Below, in pieces: positions 35,667 to 44,483 of a stretch of 64,000 nucleotides of DNA. The DNA lies in NCBI GenBank assembly GCA_937870685.1, contig CALMZX010000076.1:1-64000 (forward strand), read 5' to 3'. Source of the stretch: an uncultured Alphaproteobacteria bacterium (lineage in GTDB: Bacteria > Pseudomonadota > Alphaproteobacteria > Rhizobiales > Aestuariivirgaceae). Below the pieces are notes generated by a model. That model was not told the origin of the DNA. It saw nothing but the letters and a program-made list of their open reading frames with translations, and ran no database searches. Each line of letters begins with the position of its first letter. Positions within the stretch are counted from its first letter, which is position 1. The position numbers and the translations under genes are program-made.

Positions 35667-36826
35667 ATCAAGTCACGCCCGGCCAAATTGCGCATCAGGT
35701 GCGAGACGCCGAAGGTCCACGGCGGGCAGTCTGCCGTGGAGCGCACCGTGTTGACCAACGCACCGAGCTTCGGGTTGGCAACGCTCACCACATCACCATG
35801 TTTGTGGGTGAAACCGGAGCCCGGAGCGTCTCGATCCTGGGTGGGCGCGAACACCGTGCCGCAGAAGAGCACGAAGCCGTCCGGATATTGGTGGTGCGGG
35901 CCGATGGTGCCCTCCACCAGCTTCAGCGGCGGGCGGCTGATGCGGCGCATGTTGCTGCCGCCTGTCAGGTGGAAGCCATCCGGGCCATCCACTTCAAGCG
36001 CGACATCCATGGCATTCACGTCTTCAATCCCGTAACTGGCATCAAACAACCTGATGAAGGGTCCGAGCGCGCAGGAGGCATTGTTGTCCTTGGCCTTGCC
36101 AAGCAGCAGTGCCGAGCGGCCTTCCACGTCGCGCAGGTTCACGTCATTGCCGAGCGTGGCCCCCACGATGGCACCCCTGCTGTTCACCACCAGCACGCAT
36201 TCGGGTTCAGGATTGTTCCACTTCGACACCGGATGAATGCCCACATCGGCGGCAAAACCCACGGCGCTCATCACCTGTGACTTGGTGAAGATTTCCGCAT
36301 CCGGGCCGATGCCCACTTCGAGATACTGCGACCACGCCCCCTTTTCGATCAGGGCCTGCTTCAGGGTCATGGCTTCCGGCGATCCCGGCACGAGTTTCGA
36401 GAGATCATCACCGATGAGGCGGGTGATGTCGCGGCGGATGCCATCGGCCAGCGCCGGGTTGCCACGGGCCTTCTCCTCGATCACGCGCTCCAGCATGGAG
36501 GTGGCGAAGGTGACGCCTGCCGCCTTGATGGCTTGCAGGTCAATGGGCGCCAACAGGCGTACCGGACCTTGCCCGCTCGCGGTCGCTTGCAGGATGTCCG
36601 CCAACGCACCGAGGTCTTCGCCTGTTGCGGCAGCCGCCACCTGTGCGGGCGCATCGGCCTCGCAGAGGTCGCGCATGCTGGTGATGGCGCGCGAGGTGAT
36701 GTCGATGACGCGGCCAGTGCGCAGCGTGACGACACAGGGCCCCACACCATCGCGCCAGACGCGGCCGGCAAAGATGCCTTCGCGGGTTGCGGCGACCGTC
36801 AGTTGAATGGCCTGTTCCGTGTTCAT
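35663..36826 (-). CDS. Fumarylacetoacetate hydrolase family protein (XylX-like dehydratase)
   Basis: A 387-residue FAH-superfamily protein. Its blocks (VTFATSMLERVIEEKARG, WNNPEPECVLVV, GNDVNLRDVEGRSALLLGKAKDNNA, YPDGFVLFCGTVFAPTQDRD) closely resemble the C-terminal-type 2-keto-3-deoxy-pentonate dehydratases such as Caulobacter XylX. A role in dehydrating a 2-keto-3-deoxy sugar acid is likely. The ATG at 36826 lies 5 bp after the ThDP-enzyme stop, so they are one operon. Its end overlaps the convergent cNMP gene. Confidence 0.78.
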   Translation of the reverse strand: MNTEQAIQLTVAATREGIFAGRVWRDGVGPCVVTLRTGRVIDITSRAITSMRDLCEADAPAQVAAAATGEDLGALADILQATASGQGPVRLLAPIDLQAIKAAGVTFATSMLERVIEEKARGNPALADGIRRDITRLIGDDLSKLVPGSPEAMTLKQALIEKGAWSQYLEVGIGPDAEIFTKSQVMSAVGFAADVGIHPVSKWNNPEPECVLVVNSRGAIVGATLGNDVNLRDVEGRSALLLGKAKDNNASCALGPFIRLFDASYGIEDVNAMDVALEVDGPDGFHLTGGSNMRRISRPPLKLVEGTIGPHHQYPDGFVLFCGTVFAPTQDRDAPGSGFTHKHGDVVSVANPKLGALVNTVRSTADCPPWTFGVSHLMRNLAGRDLI

Positions 36827-36831
36827 GGGCG

Positions 36832-38391
36832 TCACACCATCAATTCGATGAGGAAAGGGGTATCCTGCCGGAAGGACACCTGCATCAGGCGGGCGCAATC
36901 CTCCAGCGTATCAACGCGTGCCGCCTCGACGCCGAGGCCATTGGCAATCTTGACGAAATCCATGTCCGGGTTGCCGAGGTCGAGCATGTTGAGGGCAGTC
37001 GGCCCGGGATTGGCGCCCACGCCCGCATATTCACCGATGAGGATCTGGTACTTGCGGTTGTTGATGATGACCGTGGTCACGGGAAGTTTCTCGCGGGCCT
37101 GCGTCCACAGGGACTGGATGGTGTACATGGCCGAGCCATCGGCCTGGATGTTGAGGACGCGGCGTCCGTTGCCAGCCAGTGCAGCACCCGTGGCGGCTGG
37201 CATGCCGTAGCCGATGGCGCCACCTGTCACCATCATCCAGTCATGCGGGGCGGCGGCATAGGAGCCGGGGAACATGAAGGTGCCAAAGGTGATGGCTTCA
37301 TCGACGACGATGGCTTGCTCGGGCAGCACGGCCCCCAGCAGCTGGCCGAAGCCTTCCGACGAGGGCAGGCCTTTCGGCATGGCGGGCTTGCGGCCAGAGT
37401 CAAACACGGCGGTGCGGGGAGCGGCCACTTCCTGTGCCAGTGCATCCAGTGCTTCCAGCATGTCCTGCCCCGGCTGGGCCAGAACCGTGACCGTGGCGCT
37501 CTCCGGCGCGTGGTGGCTGGGCACGCCGGGATAGGCGAAGAAGCCCACGGGCGCGCGCGAGCCCACACAGATGATGTGTTCGACGTCTCTCAATCGGTCC
37601 ATGGCCATGGCGGCGGGATAGGGCACGCGCTCCAGGGGAATGCGCCCCTGTCCGCGTGCTTGCAGGCCGTTGATCGATTCCGCCATGAGGCGGCAGCCAG
37701 TCTTTGCCTGGATGCGGGCGGCATGCTGCTGGGGGCCGTGTTCCAGCGCGCGGTCGCCGAGCAGGATGAGCACGTTCTTCTTCTCGCGCAGGATGGCGGC
37801 AGCCGTGCGCAATTTGGCCATGTCGAAGGGACGCGCCGCGAAGGGTGGCAAGCGGCCTGCGGGAACACCACCGGCATTCCACGAGGCATCCGACGGCAGG
37901 ATCAGCGTGGCGATCTGGCCGGGGGCGCTGCGGGCGGCCCGCACCGCTTCGGCTGCATCACGGCCGACGGTTTCTGCCCGTGTGGAGGTGCGCACCCAGT
38001 CCGACACGGTTTCGGCCAACGTCTGCGTGGCCATGGCGAGCGGCGGCGCGAAGCCTGCGTGATAGGTCGCCTGATCACCCACGATGTTGACGACAGGGGA
38101 GCGGGCCTTGCGGGCGTTGTGCAGGTTGGCAATGCCATTGGCAAAGCCGGGGCCACAATGCAGCAGCGTGGCGGCGGGTGCCTGCGCGATGCGGCCATAG
38201 CCATCGGCCATGCCGGTGACGACGTTCTCCTGCATGCCGGGAACGCAGCGGATGCCGGGAATACGGTCCAGCGCTGCGACGAAGTGCATTTCACTGGTGC
38301 CGGGATTGGCGAAACAGACGGAAATGCCGTTGGCAACGAGGGTGTGCACGAGGCTTTCGGCGCCATTCATGGTGATCGGTTGTGTGGTCAT
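36832..38391 (-). CDS. Thiamine-diphosphate enzyme, acetolactate synthase-like
   Basis: A 519-residue ThDP-dependent enzyme of the acetolactate synthase/benzoylformate decarboxylase group. Visible are the N-terminal Pyr domain (CFANPGTSEMHFVAAL, catalytic Glu in PGMQENVVTGMADGYGR) and the ThDP/Mg motif (ADGSAMYTIQSLW to INNRKY). Such standalone large subunits usually decarboxylate or condense 2-keto acids; the true substrate is unknown. The pairing with a keto-deoxy-acid dehydratase suggests sugar-acid breakdown. The ATG at 38391 (MTTQPITMNG) was preferred to an upstream start at 38418. Confidence 0.82.
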   Translation of the reverse strand: MTTQPITMNGAESLVHTLVANGISVCFANPGTSEMHFVAALDRIPGIRCVPGMQENVVTGMADGYGRIAQAPAATLLHCGPGFANGIANLHNARKARSPVVNIVGDQATYHAGFAPPLAMATQTLAETVSDWVRTSTRAETVGRDAAEAVRAARSAPGQIATLILPSDASWNAGGVPAGRLPPFAARPFDMAKLRTAAAILREKKNVLILLGDRALEHGPQQHAARIQAKTGCRLMAESINGLQARGQGRIPLERVPYPAAMAMDRLRDVEHIICVGSRAPVGFFAYPGVPSHHAPESATVTVLAQPGQDMLEALDALAQEVAAPRTAVFDSGRKPAMPKGLPSSEGFGQLLGAVLPEQAIVVDEAITFGTFMFPGSYAAAPHDWMMVTGGAIGYGMPAATGAALAGNGRRVLNIQADGSAMYTIQSLWTQAREKLPVTTVIINNRKYQILIGEYAGVGANPGPTALNMLDLGNPDMDFVKIANGLGVEAARVDTLEDCARLMQVSFRQDTPFLIELMV

Positions 38392-38513
38392 GCCCCGGTT
38401 ATTGGCGATTTGCGGCACGGCTTCAACCCCGACCCTTTGAACATGCTTGCCACCGCGTTGAATGCAACGGACAGTGGTGCGATAGTGCAGCCTGCATTTG
38501 AAAGGCCTCCGCT

Positions 38514-39338
38514 TTGCCCACCCCCACCATCCCCCTCATCAATGGCATTCCCGCACTTGGACTTGGCACCTATCCGCTCTCGAGTGCCACCTGCATCGAC
38601 ACCATCCGCATGGCGATCGGGCTGGGCTACCGCCACATCGACACCGCACAGATGTATGGCAATGAACGCGAAGTGGGTGAGGCCATTGCTGCCTGCGGTG
38701 TGGCGCGGGACCAGTTGTTCATCACAACGAAGGTTGATCCTTCGAATCTGGGCCAGGCGCGCTTTGCGGAGTCCGTGAAGCGCTCGGTCGATGCCCTGGG
38801 CGGCTCGCCGGACCTGCTGCTCATCCATTGGCCACCGCCTGACGCGGAGATTGACGCGGCACTCGATCTTCTCGCGGCCGAGCTTCAGGCCGGCCGGACG
38901 CGGCGCATTGGCGTCTCCAACTTCACGCCGCGCATGCTGCGGCAGGCGGTGAATCGGCTGGGCAAAGTGATTGCCTGCAACCAGGTTGAATTCCACCCGC
39001 TGCTGGACCAGACGGCGCTGAAGGCCACTGCTGACGAACTGGGGCTGCCGCTGGTGGCCTACAGCCCGATCGCGCGCGGCAAGACCTTTGCCATTCCCGC
39101 CGTGCAGGCAGCGGCGGCGCGGCACGGCTGCTCCGCAAATGAGGTGGTGTTGCGCTGGATCATCCAGCAGGGCGTTGTCGCGATCCCGAAAACCGACAAG
39201 CGCGCCCATGCCGAATCCAACCTGCGGGCCCTCAGTCTTGAGTTGTCGGCGGACGAGATGTCAGCCACCGCCTCGTCTGCCACGCGGAGCGGGCGCACCA
39301 TCAATGGCTCGTGGATGGCGGGGCGCTGGGATGACTGA
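38514..39338 (+). CDS. Aldo/keto reductase
   Basis: A 274-residue NAD(P)H-dependent reductase with the full catalytic tetrad Asp43, Tyr48, Lys73 and His105, and the GVSNF and IPKTDK nucleotide-site motifs. The start is TTG at 38514; no ATG exists before residue 33, and the sequence from TTG matches the family N-terminus (IPALGLGTYPL). It overlaps the ureidoglycolate lyase gene by 8 bp. Confidence 0.9.
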   Translation: MPTPTIPLINGIPALGLGTYPLSSATCIDTIRMAIGLGYRHIDTAQMYGNEREVGEAIAACGVARDQLFITTKVDPSNLGQARFAESVKRSVDALGGSPDLLLIHWPPPDAEIDAALDLLAAELQAGRTRRIGVSNFTPRMLRQAVNRLGKVIACNQVEFHPLLDQTALKATADELGLPLVAYSPIARGKTFAIPAVQAAAARHGCSANEVVLRWIIQQGVVAIPKTDKRAHAESNLRALSLELSADEMSATASSATRSGRTINGSWMAGRWDD

Positions 39339-39837
39339 GATCCGGCTCTCGCCCGCACCTCTGACCGCACAGGCCTTCAAGCCCTATGGCGGTGTGATCG
39401 AAACGGCTGCTTGCGCGCCGCGCAGCATCAACCAGGGCTATGCCCAGCGCTTCAACGACCTGTGTGGCGTTGACGCCGCGCGCGAAGGCGGTGCCGTGAA
39501 TGTCAGCCTGTTCACCGCCAATCCGCGCCCGCACCCCATCGCCATCCAACTGATGGAGCGGCACCCACTCGGTTCGCAGGCCTTCATCCCCATGCAGGAG
39601 CGGCCATGGCTGGTGCTGGTGTGCGATGACCCGCTCGATGTCTCGACCTATCACCTCTTTTCCGCCACGGGTCGGCAGGGTGTGAATTACGCCTGCAATG
39701 TCTGGCATCATCCCCTGCTGGTGTTTGACGCGGACAGCCATTTCCTGATCATCGACCGCAAGGGGCCGGGCGAGAACCTCGAAGAGGTCTGGCTGCCAGA
39801 GGCGTGGCGCGTCGAGGCGTTTGCAAATCAGCCGTGA
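39331..39837 (+). CDS. allA: Ureidoglycolate lyase
   Basis: Splits ureidoglycolate into glyoxylate and urea, the last step of allantoin breakdown. The 168-residue cupin-type protein has the family blocks FKPYGGVIE, RHPLGSQAFIPM, CDDPLDVSTYHLFSATGRQGVNY and WHHPLLV. It overlaps the aldo/keto reductase gene and precedes the ureidoglycine aminohydrolase by 19 bp, supporting a ureide pathway. Confidence 0.88.
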   Translation: MTEIRLSPAPLTAQAFKPYGGVIETAACAPRSINQGYAQRFNDLCGVDAAREGGAVNVSLFTANPRPHPIAIQLMERHPLGSQAFIPMQERPWLVLVCDDPLDVSTYHLFSATGRQGVNYACNVWHHPLLVFDADSHFLIIDRKGPGENLEEVWLPEAWRVEAFANQP

Positions 39838-39856
39838 GGCCGTTAGCCTTGCTGCC

Positions 39857-40693
39857 ATGACCAAAACGCCCACGTATTTCGCGCCCCACGGCGGCCTGCC
39901 GCCGCAGGCCGAGCTTCTCACCGGACGTGCCATCTTCACCACGGCCTATGCCGTCATCCCCAAGGGGGTGATGCGCGACATCGTGACGAGCTTCCTGCCG
40001 GGCTGGGACAAGACGCGGGCCTGGATCATCGCGCGGCCGATGACCGGCTTTGCCGAGACCTTTTCACAGTACATCATGGAAGTGGGTCATGGCGGGGGCA
40101 GCAACCACCCGGAGCCGGACCCGCAGGCAGAAGGCGTGCTCTTCTCGGTCGAAGGGTCTTTCGGCCTGATGCTCAATGGCAAGGTCCACATCATGAAGCC
40201 GGGGGCCTACGCCTTCATTCCGCCCGGTGCCTCATGGGCGGTGCGCAACGAGGGGGCTGAGCCCGCGCGCTTCCACTGGATCCGCAAGCGCTACGAACCT
40301 GCGCCGGGGCTTGCAGCGCCGGAGGCCTTTGTGGTGAACGAGCAGGACATTGCCCCCAGCGTGATGCCCGACTGCAACGGCGTGTGGTCAACGACGCGCT
40401 TTGTCGATCCCGCCGACCTGCGCCACGACATGCATGTGACCATCGTCAATTTCGAGCCGGGCGGCGTCATTCCCTTCCTCGAAACCCATGTGATGGAACA
40501 CGGGCTCTACGTGCTGGAAGGCAAGGCCGTCTACAAGCTGAACGGTGACTGGGTGGAGGTGGAGGCAGGCGACTTCATGTGGCTGCGCGCCTTCTGCCCG
40601 CAGGCCTGCTACGCGGGCGGACCAGGCCGTTTCCGCTACCTGCTCTACAAGGACGTGAACCGCCACGCGAAGCTGGATCTGTTCGGGCGGTGA
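39857..40693 (+). CDS. (S)-ureidoglycine aminohydrolase (bicupin)
   Basis: A 278-residue bicupin that converts (S)-ureidoglycine to (S)-ureidoglycolate with release of ammonia, the step before ureidoglycolate lyase. Family marks include the opening TYFAPHGGLPPQ, GRAIFTTAYAVIPKGVMRDIV, and the second cupin with LETHVMEHGLYVLEGKAVYKLN, whose His/Glu residues bind manganese. Its position beside allA makes the assignment firm. Confidence 0.88.
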   Translation: MTKTPTYFAPHGGLPPQAELLTGRAIFTTAYAVIPKGVMRDIVTSFLPGWDKTRAWIIARPMTGFAETFSQYIMEVGHGGGSNHPEPDPQAEGVLFSVEGSFGLMLNGKVHIMKPGAYAFIPPGASWAVRNEGAEPARFHWIRKRYEPAPGLAAPEAFVVNEQDIAPSVMPDCNGVWSTTRFVDPADLRHDMHVTIVNFEPGGVIPFLETHVMEHGLYVLEGKAVYKLNGDWVEVEAGDFMWLRAFCPQACYAGGPGRFRYLLYKDVNRHAKLDLFGR

Positions 40694-40833
40694 GGTGCCA
40701 GAAATCGTATCTGACGCCTGACATCCGGCCATCACAGCCTCCGTCACCCCGACGTCAAGAGGCTTGACGGGTGAAAGAATATTTCGTCGCGGTGCGTGAT
40801 CCCGCTGTCCCGACAACATCCCAACGCGTCGTC

Positions 40834-40897
40834 ATGGCCCGCTTCACGCGGGCCACCCATATCCGGCCCAATGGTTGGCCCGCCTGAAGCGGGCCAT
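40834..40897. repeat. Intergenic inverted repeat of two paired hairpins
   Basis: Two hairpins, GGCCCGC-TTCAC-GCGGGCC (40836-40854) and GGCCCGC-CTGAA-GCGGGCC (40877-40895), are near-exact inverted copies of each other, so the whole 64 bp is one large palindrome. It fills part of the 239-bp gap between the ureidoglycine gene and the convergent enolase-family gene. It has the look of a mobile palindromic repeat and may act as a transcription barrier. Confidence 0.75.
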
Positions 40898-40932
40898 CAC
40901 GGGACTCTGGGAAGCCGCGCGCCCGGCGGGTG

Positions 40933-42033
40933 CTAGGCCCCGCTCACCTGATACTTCGCCTTGTCCAGCCAATCCGGGCTGATCTCCACGCCCCAGCCGG
41001 GGGCGTCGGTCACGGTGACATGGCCGTTTTCCACCGTGTACGGATCATTCTTGAAAAGACCGTACTGCCACGGGTAGTAATCCGCCTCCTCGATCGAGAG
41101 CTCGAGATACTTGCCCGCGTTGGGAATGGCGCGCAGCAGGTGCATGGTGCAGAGCGTCACCAGCGAGAGGTTGGCGGCGTGCGGGGTGCAGGGAAGGCCT
41201 GCTTCCGCGCCCATGCGTGCCACTTCCATGGTGCGCAGCATGCCGCCCATGTACATGACATCCGGCTGGACCACATCGACGGCGCGCATGCCGATCATGG
41301 TTTTCCAGGCGGTGAATTCGCAATCCTGTTCGCCACCCGTGACATCGATGGAAAGTGCGTCAGTCACCTGTTTGGTCTGCTCGAACTCCCAGTAGGGGCA
41401 TGGCTCCTCGAAGTGGCCGATGCCGTTCTGTTCCAGCAGGCGGCCCACTTCGATGGCGCGTTTCGGGGAATAGCAGGAGTTGCCATCGACCAGCTTGTCG
41501 ATGCCATCGCCCAACGCTTTCGAGACCACGGGAATGACAGCCTCGGTGCGGCCCGGCCATTCATCCCTGTCACGGCCGCATTCCGCCCCGACGCGCCACT
41601 TGAAGGCGTCGAAGCCATGTTTGTCACGCAGCCTGAGGAAGCGTTTGGCCTCATCCTCCGGCGTGATGTCGCGCTTCATGGAGGAGGCATAGGCGCGGAG
41701 CTTGCCAGGCGTGCCGCCCAGCAACACGGTGACGGGCTTGCCCTCCAGCTTGCCACGCAAATCGAGGAGCGCGGTGTCGAGGCCAGTCATGGCGCGGCGG
41801 AGGTAGGAGCCCGGATATTTGTGCTCGCGCTCACCAATGAGGTTGAGAGTATCGGCAAAATCCAGCGCGTCCGTGCCCAGCGCATGGCGGGCAACCTGGC
41901 GGTGAAAGACCTCGCAGGTGATATCGGCATTGTAGGTGGAGACCTGGCCCCAGCCTTGCGCGCCCGTGTCGGACGTGGCGCGGACGAAGCCCACGAATTC
42001 ATTGCAGAAGGTTTCGAGTTTGCTGATTTTCAT
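40933..42033 (-). CDS. Mandelate racemase/muconate lactonizing enzyme family protein
   Basis: A 366-residue enolase-superfamily enzyme. Metal ligands fit Asp183 (VDGN), Glu209 (FEEP) and Glu235 (GGEQD). Lys145 in FKWRVG and His285 in TPHAAN are the likely acid/base residues, as in sugar-acid dehydratases. Substrate not determinable. The ATG at 42033 has GGAGG just upstream. It is divergent from ispH. Confidence 0.85.
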   Translation of the reverse strand: MKISKLETFCNEFVGFVRATSDTGAQGWGQVSTYNADITCEVFHRQVARHALGTDALDFADTLNLIGEREHKYPGSYLRRAMTGLDTALLDLRGKLEGKPVTVLLGGTPGKLRAYASSMKRDITPEDEAKRFLRLRDKHGFDAFKWRVGAECGRDRDEWPGRTEAVIPVVSKALGDGIDKLVDGNSCYSPKRAIEVGRLLEQNGIGHFEEPCPYWEFEQTKQVTDALSIDVTGGEQDCEFTAWKTMIGMRAVDVVQPDVMYMGGMLRTMEVARMGAEAGLPCTPHAANLSLVTLCTMHLLRAIPNAGKYLELSIEEADYYPWQYGLFKNDPYTVENGHVTVTDAPGWGVEISPDWLDKAKYQVSGA

Positions 42034-42160
42034 GGAGCCTCCGAAGCAGGGGAAACTGGCAAATTCCATCGTCACAGTCACGTGCCGAATGGTCACCACG
42101 GCTGAACCCCCTGAGCCGATTTTCTTGACTTCCCCGCCCTGCCCCGCCACATCTCAGGCC

Positions 42161-43123
42161 ATGTCCAAGCCTGCCCTGAAAATCCTGCTCGCGGCCCCGC
42201 GCGGCTTCTGCGCCGGCGTCGTCCGTGCCATCGACATCGTGGAGCGGGCGCTCGAGGTTTATGGTGCGCCCGTCTATGTGCGCCACGAGATCGTGCACAA
42301 CAAATTCGTCGTTGACGGCCTGAAGGCCAAGGGTGCGGTGTTCGTGAAGGAACTGGACGAGATTCCCGCTGGCGACCACCCCGTGATCTTCTCGGCCCAT
42401 GGCGTGCCCAAGGCCATTCCGGCGGAGGCGCAGCGGCGCAACATGTTCCAGCTGGATGCCACCTGCCCGCTTGTGACCAAGGTGCATCTGGAGGCGCAGC
42501 GCCACCATGAGGATGGCATGGAGATCATCCTCATCGGCCATGCCGGACACCCGGAGGTGATCGGTACCAAGGGGCAGTTGCCCAAGGGTGCCGTCGTGCT
42601 GATCGAGACGCCCGAAGATGCGGAAGCCCTGCAGGTGCGCGATCCATCGAAACTTGCCTACATCACGCAGACCACACTGTCGGTGGATGACACCGCTGAC
42701 GTGATCGCGGTATTGCGCCGCCGATTCCCGATGATCCGCGGGCCGGTGAAGGAAGACATCTGCTACGCCACAACCAACCGGCAGGAGGCGGTGAAGTCCA
42801 TCGCGGAACAGATCGATATGCTGCTTGTGGTGGGGGCGCCCAACTCATCCAACTCCAAGCGGCTGGTGGAAGTGGGTGTGAAGAACGGCTGCCCGCGTGC
42901 CCTTCTGGTGCAGCGGGCCAGCGAACTGAACTGGGACGAGATGCAGGGCCTGCGGTCGATTGGACTCACGGCAGGCGCCTCCGCCCCGGAAGTGCTGGTC
43001 AACGAGATCATCGATGCTTTCCGGGCGCACTACGACGTCACGGTGGAAAAGGTGACGCTTCGCGAAGAAAACGTCTCCTTCAAGCTGCCACGCGAGTTGC
43101 GCCAGGACCAGCCCGCGGCATGA
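42161..43123 (+). CDS. ispH: 4-hydroxy-3-methylbut-2-enyl diphosphate reductase
   Basis: Last enzyme of the MEP isoprenoid pathway, making IPP and DMAPP with a [4Fe-4S] cluster. The 320-residue protein has the three cluster cysteines Cys17, Cys102 and Cys201, and the catalytic Glu132 (GHPEVIGT). An essential core gene; its stop overlaps the rnhA start (ATGA). Confidence 0.95.
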   Translation: MSKPALKILLAAPRGFCAGVVRAIDIVERALEVYGAPVYVRHEIVHNKFVVDGLKAKGAVFVKELDEIPAGDHPVIFSAHGVPKAIPAEAQRRNMFQLDATCPLVTKVHLEAQRHHEDGMEIILIGHAGHPEVIGTKGQLPKGAVVLIETPEDAEALQVRDPSKLAYITQTTLSVDDTADVIAVLRRRFPMIRGPVKEDICYATTNRQEAVKSIAEQIDMLLVVGAPNSSNSKRLVEVGVKNGCPRALLVQRASELNWDEMQGLRSIGLTAGASAPEVLVNEIIDAFRAHYDVTVEKVTLREENVSFKLPRELRQDQPAA

Positions 43124-43566
43124 GCAAGGGCAAGGTCGTCATCCATACCGACGGGGCCTGTTCGGGCAATCCCGGCCCCGGCGGCTGGGGCGCGATCCTC
43201 GACTACAACGGCACGCGCAAGGAACTGTTCGGCGGCGCGCCCGAGACCACCAACAACCGCATGGAACTGCAAGCGGCCATCGAGGCGCTGAACGCCCTGA
43301 AGCGCCCCTGCGCGGTGGAGATGCATGTCGATTCCAACTACGTGAAGGATGGCATCACCAAGTGGATTTTCGGCTGGAAGAAGAACGGCTGGAAAACCGC
43401 CGACAAGAAGCCGGTGAAGAATGTGGAGCTGTGGCAGGCGCTGGATGAGGCGATCAAACGCCACGAGATTTCCTGGCACTGGGTGAAGGGCCACGACGGA
43501 AACCCCAACAATGAACGCGCCGACGAACTGGCGCGCATGGGGATTGCCGAGGTGCGCGGGCGCTGA
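43120..43566 (+). CDS. rnhA: Ribonuclease HI
   Basis: Cuts the RNA strand of RNA-DNA hybrids. The 148-residue protein has the full catalytic set Asp11, Glu49, Asp71 and Asp135 and the catalytic-loop His125, plus the basic protrusion ([15 protein letters not shown]). It is coupled to ispH by a 4-bp overlap. It is convergent with the toxin gene, 9 bp away. Confidence 0.95.
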   Translation: MSKGKVVIHTDGACSGNPGPGGWGAILDYNGTRKELFGGAPETTNNRMELQAAIEALNALKRPCAVEMHVDSNYVKDGITKWIFGWKKNGWKTADKKPVKNVELWQALDEAIKRHEISWHWVKGHDGNPNNERADELARMGIAEVRGR

Positions 43567-43574
43567 CTGCCACT

Positions 43575-44033
43575 TTACCGCAACAGACGGCCATCAATGG
43601 CAAAAGGTTTTGCACCCACGATGCGCACACGGCGCATGTCGCGCGCAGCAACATTGACCACGTAGTTCCATTCCTGCGGCACGAGGATTGAAGGCACGCG
43701 CAGCACGGCTTCCTTCTCTGCAGCCAGCCACTTCCCGCCCGCCGCACGGCACCAGTTCTGAAGCCGGTCGCCCAAGAGCTTGCGCGGCAGCATATCGATG
43801 GATCGCATGGGCAGATCGTCAGGCCATTCAATTTCAACGGCCACGCGCGGCGGCAGTGAGTCACGCAGGATGGCCGGCAGATGGGCGAGGGTTTCCAGCA
43901 GGGCCAGCGACAGGTGGCTTGACGTGTAGAGCACGGCGTGGCCGGGGGCATTCCAGCGGCCACCGGCGATGCGGCTGCCCTCGCCGGAGAGGTCGCGGGC
44001 ATAGCGTGCATCAGCCAGACGCCATACCCTCAT
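43575..44033 (-). CDS. RES-domain toxin (NAD+ phosphorylase type)
   Basis: A 152-residue RES-family toxin. Members of this family break down NAD+ and stop growth. The name-giving residues are present: Arg26 in GGRWN, Glu47 in LALLE and Ser115 in RVPSILVP, with VLYTSSHLSLALLE as the signature block. The partner antitoxin gene ends 9 bp upstream, the standard order for Xre-RES pairs. Confidence 0.88.
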   Translation of the reverse strand: MRVWRLADARYARDLSGEGSRIAGGRWNAPGHAVLYTSSHLSLALLETLAHLPAILRDSLPPRVAVEIEWPDDLPMRSIDMLPRKLLGDRLQNWCRAAGGKWLAAEKEAVLRVPSILVPQEWNYVVNVAARDMRRVRIVGAKPFAIDGRLLR

Positions 44034-44042
44034 GGGCGCATT

Positions 44043-44438
44043 TCAACCGGGAATGCCATGAACGAAGCGCACCAGCAGGGCTTCCACATCCCGGGCGCCA
44101 GCATCGGTCTGGGCCATGTTCCACGGCACATGATTGCCCAATGCAGGATTGGCGGTTTCGAGAAAAACCCGCGCCTTTGCCTTGTCACGAAAGGCCCACG
44201 CCGCCATTTCGCTGACGCGCAGGAGGCGCGCGATGGCGTCGGCCTCGGCTGTTTTGAGAACGGCGCCTTCGGACAGCCTGCGCTTGAAGGTGCGCTCAGG
44301 AACCACGCGATAGACATCGGCCCAGGAGATGTCGCCATCCTTCACGCGTTTCGCCACCTGCCGGGCGGAGACGCCCCTGGCAATCTCGGCATAGCCCATG
44401 CCGGAAGGAATGGCCTCGTGAATGTTCATGCGGACCAT
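44043..44438 (-). CDS. Xre/MbcA/ParS-type antitoxin (DUF2384)
   Basis: A 131-residue antitoxin with an N-terminal Xre-like DNA-binding part (RQVAKRVKDGDISWADVYRVVPERTFKRRL) and a C-terminal DUF2384 toxin-binding part (AWAFRDKAKARVFLETANPALGNHVPWNM). It should neutralise the RES toxin and bind its own promoter. The ATG at 44438 has AAGGGA 6 bases upstream; a second ATG at 44429 is in frame. A perfect 20-bp palindrome lies 8 bases upstream. Confidence 0.88.
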   Translation of the reverse strand: MVRMNIHEAIPSGMGYAEIARGVSARQVAKRVKDGDISWADVYRVVPERTFKRRLSEGAVLKTAEADAIARLLRVSEMAAWAFRDKAKARVFLETANPALGNHVPWNMAQTDAGARDVEALLVRFVHGIPG

Positions 44439-44445
44439 ATAGTCC

Positions 44446-44482
44446 CTTGCGGCAATTGCCGCAAGGTGGGGCGGCAATTGGC
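44446..44482. promoter_or_regulatory. Toxin-antitoxin operator: perfect 20-bp palindrome plus half-site
   Basis: CTTGCGGCAATTGCCGCAAG (44446-44465) is a perfect palindrome just before the antitoxin start. GCGGCAATTG recurs at 44471-44480. This is the expected binding site for autorepression by the antitoxin alone or with the toxin. The site almost touches the stop of the acyl-CoA ligase gene (44484), so the promoter must overlap that gene's end. Confidence 0.7.
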
Positions 44483-44483
44483 A

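Noticed and set aside
36787-38778. 663-codon open frame on the plus strand
   Set aside because: Antisense to the ThDP enzyme and FAH genes, whose motifs are unmistakable. The antisense product has no recognisable domain.
40930-42105. 391-codon open frame on the plus strand
   Set aside because: Antisense to the enolase-superfamily gene, which has complete active-site motifs.
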